A stretch of 64,000 bases of DNA from the NCBI GenBank assembly GCA_947493035.1, contig CANLOW010000007.1, forward strand, positions 81,115 to 145,114, read 5' to 3'. The notes beneath the pieces were generated by a model. It had not been told where the DNA came from. It did no database searches and saw only the letters and a program-made list of their open reading frames with translations. This document shows, piece by piece, positions 1-8,910 of this stretch. A program made the translations under genes and the position numbers. Position 1 is the stretch's first letter, and each line of letters starts with the position of its first letter. Source of the DNA: an uncultured Aquimarina sp. Lineage in GTDB: Bacteria > Bacteroidota > Bacteroidia > Flavobacteriales > Flavobacteriaceae.

Positions 1-1313
1 CCAGCTTTACTATATATAGCCATTGTCTCTTGCTGCTTTTTCATAGCATTATCCTTATACTTCTCATTCACCTCATTGATTTCAGGTCTTAAAACCTTCA
101 TCTTAGCTTGAGATAAATATTGCTTGAAGTTAATTGGCGACATAGCCAAACGCACTAAAATCGTCATCAAAATAATAGCTATTCCGGCAGGTAAAAATTT
201 ATTTAAAAAATCGAACAATGGCATAAATGCGTATTTGTTCAACATTCCGAAAATACCCCATCCAAGGTCAACTACCTCATCTAAGTTTTTGTCATAACCA
301 TCTAGAATTTTATAATCTGTTGGCCCATAGTACCAATTCATATCATAGTTCAAATTCCCCGATGAAGCTACCAATGGTGTTTTTAAAGTAAACTTCTTAA
401 GCTTTAAAGTATCTACATCTTCGTCTTCGATCAGATTTTCAGATACTAACTTGGCTTTTTTAAATGACGTATTCGTCAAAAGTATAGATGAGAAAAAGTG
501 TTGTTTAAAAGCAACATAACTTACATCTTCTACTTCTTTTTCTTTAAGGTCACTAATTCCTAGGTTATTATCTTTACCTCCTTCATATTCATAATAAAGT
601 TTAGTATAACGATTCTCGAAAGAATTACTCTTTGCATGACTAAGCGCTTCTAACTCCCAATTCAAATTAATCTCCTTTGAAGTATCAAAAACTTGTTCTA
701 ACCCATTAGAACGCACTGCAAAGTCAAGCATGTATTCATTAGGTTTTAATGTATAAGCATACTCTAAATATTGAGTTGCAGACACTTTTAAACGCATTGA
801 AAGCTGCTGACTATCCCCTACTTTCTGTAATGTAGGGTCAAAGAACAACTCTCTAGTATCCAACACTCGATTATCACGAGTATTGAAAGTCAATCCTAGA
901 GATGCATTCTCTCCTTCCTTTATAAGGTAAACAGGAATAGAATCGGAAGTCTTAAATTTTTTCAATTCAGCTTCTTTGATATACCCTCCTTTATTGTTAA
1001 TCTTCAAGCGAAGTACATCATTTTCTATGACAGTCTCCCCTCCATTAGCAGAAGCTAATGTTTGCGAATATCCAAAAGAACCTAACTGCTGATAAGCAGC
1101 TACTTTACCCAATGAATCCATTGCTGCTTTCGGAGCAACTTCTACTAAAGGTTGTTTTATTTCTTGTTTGGCACTTTCAACTTGCTCTTGCTTAGCTTTC
1201 TGTGCTGCTAATTCTTCTTCTGTTGGCTTGTTTACATAAAAAAACCAAAAAGCTATGGCTAATAATAGCACATAGCCAATTATAGATTTAGCATCGAACT
1301 GCTTCTCTTCCAT
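1..1313 (-). CDS. yidC: Membrane protein insertase YidC (3' end beyond window)
   Basis: YidC inserts proteins into the inner membrane, alone or with SecYEG. The minus-strand reading frame opens at ATG 1311-1313 with MEEKQFDAKSIIGYVLLLAI, the usual Bacteroidota YidC start followed by the first membrane segment. A long periplasmic beta domain follows. The frame then enters the conserved core, where YLSQAKMKVLRPEI and NEKYKDNAMKKQQE are readable before the window ends. About 437 codons are present; Bacteroidota YidC proteins are usually a little over 600 residues, so the last membrane segments are missing only because the window is cut. It begins 13 bases after pyrG, so the two are probably cotranscribed, an arrangement common in this class. 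Confidence 0.95.
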   Translation of the reverse strand, partial: MEEKQFDAKSIIGYVLLLAIAFWFFYVNKPTEEELAAQKAKQEQVESAKQEIKQPLVEVAPKAAMDSLGKVAAYQQLGSFGYSQTLASANGGETVIENDVLRLKINNKGGYIKEAELKKFKTSDSIPVYLIKEGENASLGLTFNTRDNRVLDTRELFFDPTLQKVGDSQQLSMRLKVSATQYLEYAYTLKPNEYMLDFAVRSNGLEQVFDTSKEINLNWELEALSHAKSNSFENRYTKLYYEYEGGKDNNLGISDLKEKEVEDVSYVAFKQHFFSSILLTNTSFKKAKLVSENLIEDEDVDTLKLKKFTLKTPLVASSGNLNYDMNWYYGPTDYKILDGYDKNLDEVVDLGWGIFGMLNKYAFMPLFDFLNKFLPAGIAIILMTILVRLAMSPINFKQYLSQAKMKVLRPEINEVNEKYKDNAMKKQQETMAIYSKA

Positions 1314-1326
1314 AAGTATTGTAAGA

Positions 1327-2958
<1,632 letters not shown>

Positions 2959-2979
2959 TTAGTTTTTAAAATATCGGGG

Positions 2980-2987
2980 CAAAAGTA
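2980..2987 (-). promoter_or_regulatory. -7 promoter box of pyrG-yidC
   Basis: On the minus strand this reads TACTTTTG, matching the Bacteroidota TAnnTTTG box, 34 bases upstream of the pyrG ATG. No clear TTG partner is seen at the usual distance, so only the -7 element is claimed. Confidence 0.5.
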
Positions 2988-3207
2988 CGAATTGAGGATT
3001 GAAGATGGAATATTTATTACTGAATATTTAATATTGAGGCTATACATAAATCAACAAACTACTATTACACCCAAAACTTATACTTCTCATTAAATCTTTA
3101 AAAAAGCCTACTTTAAAAACTAACATTACTCTTACAGTCTCATATTTATCGAGAAATAACACTAAGAAAGTATTCTTTAAACTACCATTCGCAACTTCTA
3201 TTAATTG

Positions 3208-3215
3208 TATTTTTG
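3208..3215 (+). promoter_or_regulatory. -7 promoter box of ruvX
   Basis: TATTTTTG fits TAnnTTTG. It places the transcript start near 3222. The TTG at 3213 is therefore part of the promoter rather than a start codon, and TTG 3234 is left as the likely translation start. Confidence 0.5.
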
Positions 3216-3233
3216 TACTTTAAATTACATACT

Positions 3234-3647
3234 TTGGGACAAATCATCGCGATAGATTACGGAAGCAAAAGAACAGGTCTAGCAACGACAGACGACATGC
3301 AAATGATTGCTAGTGGTCTTGACACCGTACCAACTGAAAAATTGATTACTTTCCTTAAAGACTATATGATTTTTAACAAAGTAGAAGCTTTTGTGATTGG
3401 GGAACCTAAAAGATTGCATGGAGAAGCTTCTGAAATAGAAATTCAAATAAAACCATTTATTGAAACCTTAAAAAAGGAATTCCCGACACAAGAAATCCAT
3501 CGAATAGACGAGCGATTTACTTCAAAATTAGCTTTTGACACGATGCTTGCTTCTGGTATTTCTAAAAAGAAAAGACGAAACAAAGGTTTGGTAGATAAAA
3601 TTAGTGCAACCTTGATCCTACAAGACTTTTTACAATACCGAAACTAA
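3234..3647 (+). CDS. ruvX: Putative pre-16S rRNA nuclease / Holliday junction resolvase-like RuvX (YqgF)
   Basis: This is a YqgF-family nuclease with an RNase H-like fold, implicated in 16S rRNA 5' end maturation and historically called a Holliday junction resolvase. The protein of about 137 residues starts MGQIIAIDYGSKRTGLA, which carries the first catalytic Asp in the DYG motif. It continues with FVIGEPKRLHG, RIDERFTS and a C-terminal DKISATLIL with the last acidic residue. I chose TTG 3234 because the family begins right at this segment and because an upstream TTG overlaps the -7 promoter box. def follows 132 bases later. Confidence 0.9.
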   Translation: MGQIIAIDYGSKRTGLATTDDMQMIASGLDTVPTEKLITFLKDYMIFNKVEAFVIGEPKRLHGEASEIEIQIKPFIETLKKEFPTQEIHRIDERFTSKLAFDTMLASGISKKKRRNKGLVDKISATLILQDFLQYRN

Positions 3648-3779
3648 CTCTAATCACGAAGATCTACACACCTATCTTCATATATTTTCGTCGTCTATAC
3701 CAATGAAATAAATATTTCATAGTAATTTTGATGTTTCAAAAGCTAATCGTTTTTACCTAACAGTTAAAAGCCATAATAA

Positions 3780-4370
3780 ATGATATTACCTATAGTTGCC
3801 TACGGAGACCCCGTATTAAAAAAAGTAGGAAAAGAGATCGATAAGGATTACCCTGAGTTAGAAAAATTATTAGATAACATGTGGAAAACCATGTATAACG
3901 CACATGGTGTTGGCTTGGCTGCCCCTCAAATCGGACGTGCCATTCGTCTATTTTTAGTAGATGCTTCTCCTTTTGCAGATGATGATGAATTGTCAGAAAC
4001 AGAAGCAGAACAATTGAAAGGATTCAAAAAAGCATTTATAAATCCAACCATTCTTGAAGAAACTGGTGAGGAATGGGCTTTTAATGAAGGTTGTCTTTCT
4101 ATCCCTGATGTTAGAGAAGATGTATGGCGACACGAAACGATTAAAGTTCATTATTTCGATGAAAACTTCAATGAATTTACTGAAACTTTTGACGGTTTAG
4201 CAGCAAGGGTTATTCAGCATGAATATGATCATATCGAAGGAGTATTGTTTACTGACAAGCTCTCTGGATTAAAAAAGCGTATCCTAAAAGGAAAATTAAC
4301 TAATATTTCTAAAGGGAAAACAAATGCAGATTACCGCATGCGCTTCCCACTACAGAAAAAAGGAAGATAA
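3780..4370 (+). CDS. def: Peptide deformylase
   Basis: Def removes the formyl group from the N-terminal methionine of new proteins at the ribosome. The 196-residue protein has all three family motifs: GVGLAAPQ, EGCLS with the metal-binding Cys, and HEYDH with the two metal-binding His and the catalytic Glu. The insert between the first two motifs (DDDELSETEAEQLKG) is typical of Bacteroidota deformylases. The order ruvX-def-DUF5606-dapD is a recurrent flavobacterial block. Confidence 0.97.
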   Translation: MILPIVAYGDPVLKKVGKEIDKDYPELEKLLDNMWKTMYNAHGVGLAAPQIGRAIRLFLVDASPFADDDELSETEAEQLKGFKKAFINPTILEETGEEWAFNEGCLSIPDVREDVWRHETIKVHYFDENFNEFTETFDGLAARVIQHEYDHIEGVLFTDKLSGLKKRILKGKLTNISKGKTNADYRMRFPLQKKGR

Positions 4371-4418
4371 ACACAAAAACAGCACTTTTATATCTGCCTA
4401 GATTGTAGGGTAAAGTTA

Positions 4419-4426
4419 TATCTTTG
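4419..4426 (+). promoter_or_regulatory. -7 promoter box upstream of DUF5606 gene
   Basis: TATCTTTG matches TAnnTTTG and lies 20 bases before the ATG at 4447. It suggests the DUF5606 gene and probably dapD have their own promoter downstream of def. No well-placed TTG partner was found. Confidence 0.4.
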
Positions 4427-4446
4427 CTAGGCTTTAACATTAGAAT

Positions 4447-4881
4447 ATGAGTTTAGAAAAAATTATTGCAGTTTCTGGTAAACCAGGTTTATACAAATTA
4501 TTGGCACAAACTAGAGGCGGTTTCTTAGCAGAATCTTTGTTAGATGGAAAAAGACAATCTATTAGTCTACGTAATAATGTAAGCGTATTAAATGAAATTG
4601 CGATTTACACTTACGGAGAAGAAATTCCATTAAGAGAAGTATTCAAAGCTATTTATCAAAAAGAAGACGGAAAAGCGACTATTGGTCATAAATCTTCTAA
4701 GGGTGAATTAGAAAAATTCTTCCGTGAAGTATTACCTGAATATGATGAAGATCGTGTATACGTTAGTGATATCAAGAAAGTAGTACAATGGTATAATTTA
4801 TTAGAAAAAGGAAATCTTTTAGATGAAGCCATCAAAGAAGAAGAAATCCCTTCTGAAGAAACTACCAACGAAGAAGAATAA
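4447..4881 (+). CDS. DUF5606 domain protein
   Basis: This is a 144-residue cytoplasmic protein of the DUF5606 family, whose function is unknown. The conserved N-terminal half reads MSLEKIIAVSGKPGLYKLLA and continues as a compact alpha/beta domain. The middle (VLPEYDEDRVYVSDIKKVVQWYNLL) is also well conserved in flavobacteria. The last 20 or so residues are a strongly acidic, Glu-rich tail that is probably disordered. No signal peptide or membrane segment is present. It sits between def and dapD, 65 bases before dapD, and is probably cotranscribed with it. Confidence 0.85.
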   Translation: MSLEKIIAVSGKPGLYKLLAQTRGGFLAESLLDGKRQSISLRNNVSVLNEIAIYTYGEEIPLREVFKAIYQKEDGKATIGHKSSKGELEKFFREVLPEYDEDRVYVSDIKKVVQWYNLLEKGNLLDEAIKEEEIPSEETTNEEE

Positions 4882-4946
4882 TTTAATCATGCTTATGGCT
4901 TAGGTCTAAATCGATAGATCTAAAGCTATTTGCGAAAGCAAATAAA

Positions 4947-5762
4947 ATGGAACAATTAAGAGAAATTATAGAAAAAGCTTGGGATAACCGTGAGTTACTA
5001 AAAGAACAAGCTACTCAAGATGCAATCCGTGAAGTCATTGCATTATTAGATGAAGGAAAACTTCGTGTTGCTGAACCTATTGAAAATGGTTGGCAAGTAA
5101 ACGAATGGGTTAAGAAAGGTGTAGTACTTTATTTCCCTATTCAAAAAATGGAAACATTAGAGGCTGGTATATTTGAATACCACGACAAAATGCCTTTAAA
5201 GAAAGATTATGAAGCGAAAGGTGTTCGTGTTGTTCCTGGTGCTTCAGCACGTCAAGGATCATACATTTCTCCTGGTACCATCTTAATGCCAAGTTATGTT
5301 AATATTGGTGCTTATGTAGACGAAGGTACTATGGTAGATACTTGGGCAACAGTTGGTAGTTGTGCCCAAATCGGTAAAAACGTTCACTTAAGTGGAGGTG
5401 TTGGTATTGGTGGAGTATTAGAGCCATTACAAGCTGCTCCTGTTATCATCGAAGATAATGCATTTATCGGTTCTCGTTGTATCGTTGTTGAAGGATGTCG
5501 TGTAGAATCGGAAGCGGTATTAGGTGCTAATGTTGTATTAACTGGTTCTACAAAAATTATTGATGTTACTGGTGATGAGCCTGTAATTTACAAAGGTATT
5601 GTACCTGCACGTTCTGTAGTTATACCTGGAAGTTATCCTAAGAAGTTTGCTGCTGGCGAGTACAATGTACCTTGTGCTTTAATTATTGGTAAACGTAAAG
5701 AGAGTACTAACAAGAAGACTTCTTTAAATGATGCACTTCGTGAATACGATGTAGCAGTATAA
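4947..5762 (+). CDS. dapD: Tetrahydrodipicolinate N-succinyltransferase
   Basis: DapD succinylates 2,3,4,5-tetrahydropyridine-2,6-dicarboxylate in the succinylase branch of lysine and diaminopimelate synthesis. The 271-residue length matches the family. An N-terminal helical domain is followed by a left-handed beta-helix built from hexapeptide repeats, visible from about residue 105 (ISPGTILMPSYVNIGAYVDEGTMVDTWATVGSC) to residue 190, including the family segment GGVGIGGVLEPLQA. It precedes a strong terminator shared with the convergent peroxiredoxin. Confidence 0.97.
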   Translation: MEQLREIIEKAWDNRELLKEQATQDAIREVIALLDEGKLRVAEPIENGWQVNEWVKKGVVLYFPIQKMETLEAGIFEYHDKMPLKKDYEAKGVRVVPGASARQGSYISPGTILMPSYVNIGAYVDEGTMVDTWATVGSCAQIGKNVHLSGGVGIGGVLEPLQAAPVIIEDNAFIGSRCIVVEGCRVESEAVLGANVVLTGSTKIIDVTGDEPVIYKGIVPARSVVIPGSYPKKFAAGEYNVPCALIIGKRKESTNKKTSLNDALREYDVAV

Positions 5763-5778
5763 ATAAATACTAGAATTT

Positions 5779-5949
5779 AGATATTAGACCGCTTCGCGCT
5801 ATTAGACCTGTTTTTTTCGTTAACTATACGTATTATAGTTTTTGTAAAGTTTACATATCTAAATGATAATTGTATTGAAAACAAAAATCCAGATTTGAAA
5901 AATTCAAATCTGGATTTTTTATATATAGAAGCGAAGTAATCTAATATCT
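5779..5949. repeat. Short inverted repeat pair flanking the dapD terminator
   Basis: AGATATTAGACCGCTTCGC at 5779-5797 reappears in inverted orientation, with three changes, at 5931-5949. The two copies flank the dapD/peroxiredoxin terminator. They look like pieces of a dispersed non-coding repeat rather than a regulatory site. Confidence 0.45.
5884..5920. terminator. Bidirectional terminator between dapD and peroxiredoxin
   Basis: A hairpin with arms AAAATCCAGATTTGAA and TTCAAATCTGGATTTT and an A-rich loop, flanked by A and T runs. It lies between two convergent genes and can end transcription from both sides. Confidence 0.85.
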
Positions 5950-5970
5950 CGCTTCTCTTATCTAAAAGAA

Positions 5971-6609
5971 CTAAATATTAGGCTGAGGAGTCAATCGTAA
6001 ATAAGGCTTTACTTCTTTATGTCCTTTTGGGAATAAATCTGCAATTTCTTCATTTTTAACAGCTGGTACAATGACACAGTCATCTCCTTGATTCCAATTT
6101 GCTGGAGTCGCTACTTTATGGTAAGCTGTCAACTGTAATGAATCGATTACTCTTAATAACTCATCAAAATTCCTTCCTGTAGAAGCTGGATAAGTTAAGG
6201 TTAGTTTTACTTTTTTAGAAGGATCTATAATAAACACGGAACGTACTGTCAATTTATTATCCGCATTAGGGTGAATCATATCATAAAGCTCTGCCACTTT
6301 ACGATCTTCGTCAGCGATGATTGGAAAATTCACTTCTGTATTTTGTGTTTCATTGATATCCTTAATCCATCCCAAGTGAGATTCTACACCGTCTACACTC
6401 AATGCTATTGGCTTAACATTTCGTTTTGCAAATTCAGCGCTATAATTAGCTACAGTACCAAGTTCTGTAGTACACACAGGTGTATAATCTGCTGGATGAG
6501 AAAATAATATAGCCCAGCTATCCCCTATCCATTCGTGAAAATTAATTTCTCCTAAAGAAGTTTGTGTAGTGAAATTTGGAGCTTCATCTCCTAATCTGAT
6601 ATGTGCCAT
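5971..6609 (-). CDS. 1-Cys peroxiredoxin (Prx6 family)
   Basis: This thiol peroxidase reduces hydrogen peroxide and organic peroxides in the cytoplasm. The 212-residue protein has the peroxidatic motif PADYTPVCTTELG with catalytic Cys46, preceded by FSHPAD as in the Prx6 subfamily. The long C-terminal extension (after about residue 150, including TPANWNQGDDCVIVPAV) is the Prx6 dimerization region. No signal peptide is seen. It is a single gene with its own upstream region, convergent with dapD. Confidence 0.95.
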   Translation of the reverse strand: MAHIRLGDEAPNFTTQTSLGEINFHEWIGDSWAILFSHPADYTPVCTTELGTVANYSAEFAKRNVKPIALSVDGVESHLGWIKDINETQNTEVNFPIIADEDRKVAELYDMIHPNADNKLTVRSVFIIDPSKKVKLTLTYPASTGRNFDELLRVIDSLQLTAYHKVATPANWNQGDDCVIVPAVKNEEIADLFPKGHKEVKPYLRLTPQPNI

Positions 6610-6802
6610 AATGATGATTTTAAAGTTTAATTTTAAAGATAGTCTCCTTCTACCCTATCAACTTACTAGGAATTAAATTTTAATAAATAATTAACGCAAT
6701 TACCCCTCTTTCAACCCCCTATTTAAATCACTAAAAATCAATTATTAAAACAAAAAACCTTAATATTACTGCATACTAAACAATAATTAACACAAATTCT
6801 AC

Positions 6803-8014
6803 ATGAAAACTCTAGCAAAATCAGCTATAGCACTGTTAGGCTGTATTTCTTCATTCGCACAAAGCACTGAAGAGTTAACCCCTGTAAACTTAAGCGCAGA
6901 CGTAACTAATTTCTCTTTTTGTGAAGGACCAGCTTGGGACGGCATAGACAACATTTTCTTTACAGACATCACTGCAGGAGTTGTTCGTAAATACAACTTG
7001 ACTTCTGGTGATTTTTCTATTGCTTATTCTAACTCTGAACGAGCCAATGGACTGATGTTCAACAAAGACAACAAACTTACTGTTTGTCAAGGTAGTACTG
7101 GAAGCATAACACTTCGTGAAGTTGACGGTACAAATCCTGTAACTTTAGTTAGCACTTTTAATGGCGAGCCTTTTAATGGTCCGAATGATCTTTGTTACGA
7201 TAAAAGAGGAGGTCTATATTTTACAGACCCACGTTTTGAATCTCCAATTACACAACCAAGTACTGCTATTTACTACCGACAACCAGACGGTACAGTAGTA
7301 AAACAAGATGATTTTGGCACAACAAACCCTAACGGTATCATTATTTCCCCTGATGGATTAAATGTATATGCGAACAATACTTCTTTAAAAGATATCTATA
7401 AATATGATATTGATCAAAGCACAGGTGCCTTATCTAACAGAGTGCTTTTCGGAGAACTACCAGATCCAGTACCTCCTATTTCTCAAGCTGATGGTATGGC
7501 TGTAGATACTGATGGAAAGCTTTATGTAACAGCTAAATCTAAGGTTCATATTTATGATGGCTCTCAACTTGAACCTATTCAAACTATAAATTTCCCAGAG
7601 AAAGTAACAAATTGTACGTTTGGAGGAAGTGATATGAATTTACTTTTTGTAACTGGTGCGACCAATTTATATCAAGTTGATCTTTCGCCAGTTATTGGTA
7701 TTAGACACCCATTCGATTTACCTGAAGTAAACTTAAGTGTAAATAGCTTTTTTAACAATCCAGATAACCTTAAAATCTATCCTAACCCTATAGACCCTAA
7801 AAAAGATACTGTTGCGATTACTTTAGCAAATTCTATATCACTTGATAAAGCAAGGTTGTATAACAGTGCTTCTCAATTAGTAGATACTCCTAGTATCGTG
7901 GAGAAAGGAAATATTTTTTCATTGAAACTAAGCGAAAGCTTAACTACAGGAAATTATTTCTTGACTTTAGAAACCTCTAAAGGTGATGTAACCAAACAAA
8001 TCAGTATTAAATAA
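6803..8014 (+). CDS. Secreted SMP-30/gluconolactonase-like protein with T9SS sorting domain
   Basis: This is a 403-residue protein with an N-terminal signal peptide (MKTLAKSAIALLGCISSFAQ). A six-bladed SMP-30/gluconolactonase propeller covers about residues 35-300, and a type A T9SS sorting domain covers about residues 325-403 (starts KIYPNPI, ends TKQISIK). Metal and lactone-site residues typical of SMP-30 are visible: Glu41 in CEGPAWD, Asn128 in FNGPNDL, Asn177 in NPNG and Asp230 in QADGMAVD. The family hydrolyses sugar lactones, but substrates vary and cannot be deduced here. Being exported by T9SS is unusual for a lactonase and suggests extracellular sugar-acid or lactone processing. It is transcribed alone and followed by a terminator. 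Confidence 0.85.
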   Translation: MKTLAKSAIALLGCISSFAQSTEELTPVNLSADVTNFSFCEGPAWDGIDNIFFTDITAGVVRKYNLTSGDFSIAYSNSERANGLMFNKDNKLTVCQGSTGSITLREVDGTNPVTLVSTFNGEPFNGPNDLCYDKRGGLYFTDPRFESPITQPSTAIYYRQPDGTVVKQDDFGTTNPNGIIISPDGLNVYANNTSLKDIYKYDIDQSTGALSNRVLFGELPDPVPPISQADGMAVDTDGKLYVTAKSKVHIYDGSQLEPIQTINFPEKVTNCTFGGSDMNLLFVTGATNLYQVDLSPVIGIRHPFDLPEVNLSVNSFFNNPDNLKIYPNPIDPKKDTVAITLANSISLDKARLYNSASQLVDTPSIVEKGNIFSLKLSESLTTGNYFLTLETSKGDVTKQISIK

Positions 8015-8094
8015 TACTATTGCATATTCATTCTTTCAATCAGCAGGTATTAATGACTCTTTGATTAAAGATATAAATTGTTGAAATTTGACTT

Positions 8095-8133
8095 AGTGCA
8101 ACTGATATCTTGATATTTGTTGCACTTTTTTTT
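8095..8133 (+). terminator. Terminator after the SMP-30-like gene
   Basis: Arms AGTGCAAC (8095-8102) and GTTGCACT (8119-8126) with a 16-base loop, followed by a run of seven T. It lies between the SMP-30-like gene and the convergent RNA methyltransferase. Confidence 0.75.
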
Positions 8134-8146
8134 GATTCAAATTTTC

Positions 8147-8878
8147 TTAACCCCTCTTAAATTCACTTAACAAAATAGCTGTAGCTGTAGCTACATTTAA
8201 GCTTTCTGTTTTTTGAATATCTCCAAATCGAGGAATTGCAATTCTTTCTGTAATCAAAGACTCAACACCAGAAGAAATCCCATTAGCTTCATTCCCCATT
8301 ACTATAATCGCTTCCTTTTTTAAAGTAGATTGATAAACATTATTACCGTCCATAAATCCACCATAAACTGGCTTTTTATTATTTGTTAAATAGGATACAA
8401 TATCTAAATATTCTACCTCGATCCTAGCTAAAGAACCCATCGTCGATTGTACCACTTTTGGGTTATAACAGTCTACGGTATTCAATGAGCAATATATTTT
8501 TTTGACCCCAAACCAATCTGCTAGGCGTATAATAGTCCCTAAATTCCCAGGATCATTAACCTCATCTAATACAAGTTCTATATCGGAACTCAAGTGCTCC
8601 TTTTTTTTAGGTAATTCAAAAACAGCCAAAGCTTTCTGAGAAGTGGTTAAAAAAGTAATTTGCTTTAAATCTGCACTACTTATTATAATCGCTTCAGCAA
8701 TCACTTCTTTGAAATGCGATTCAAAACCTTGCTCTACAAAAAAATGAGCCAACCGAAAACCTGCATCTAAAAACTCGTGAATTACTTTAATTCCTTCTGC
8801 AACAAATAAACTATGCTGCTTCCTGAATTTTTTCATCTTTAAACTACGAATCAGTTTCTTTTGATTTTTGCTTACCAT
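8147..8878 (-). CDS. TrmH/SpoU-family RNA 2'-O-methyltransferase
   Basis: This 243-residue enzyme belongs to the SPOUT superfamily, which methylates 2'-hydroxyls of rRNA or tRNA. An N-terminal substrate-binding region (to about residue 90: RSLKMKKFRKQHSLFVAEGIKVIHEF) precedes the catalytic trefoil-knot domain. Its three motifs are visible as VLDEVNDPGNLGTIIRLADW (motif 1), IIVMGNEANGIS (motif 2) and RIAIPRFGDIQKTESLNVATATAILL (motif 3). It resembles RlmB/TsnR-type proteins, but the target nucleotide cannot be assigned. It starts 32 bases from the divergent tamL. Confidence 0.9.
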   Translation of the reverse strand: MVSKNQKKLIRSLKMKKFRKQHSLFVAEGIKVIHEFLDAGFRLAHFFVEQGFESHFKEVIAEAIIISSADLKQITFLTTSQKALAVFELPKKKEHLSSDIELVLDEVNDPGNLGTIIRLADWFGVKKIYCSLNTVDCYNPKVVQSTMGSLARIEVEYLDIVSYLTNNKKPVYGGFMDGNNVYQSTLKKEAIIVMGNEANGISSGVESLITERIAIPRFGDIQKTESLNVATATAILLSEFKRG

Positions 8879-8896
8879 ACAAATAGTGTACTTTTG
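8867..8896 (+). promoter_or_regulatory. Promoter of tamL
   Basis: TTTG at 8867-8870, an 18-base spacer, then TACTTTTG at 8889-8896. This is a full match to the Bacteroidota consensus. The -33 element lies inside the start of the divergent methyltransferase gene. tamL begins 15 bases after the box. Confidence 0.75.
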
Positions 8897-8910
8897 AAAT
8901 TACTCTAGAA

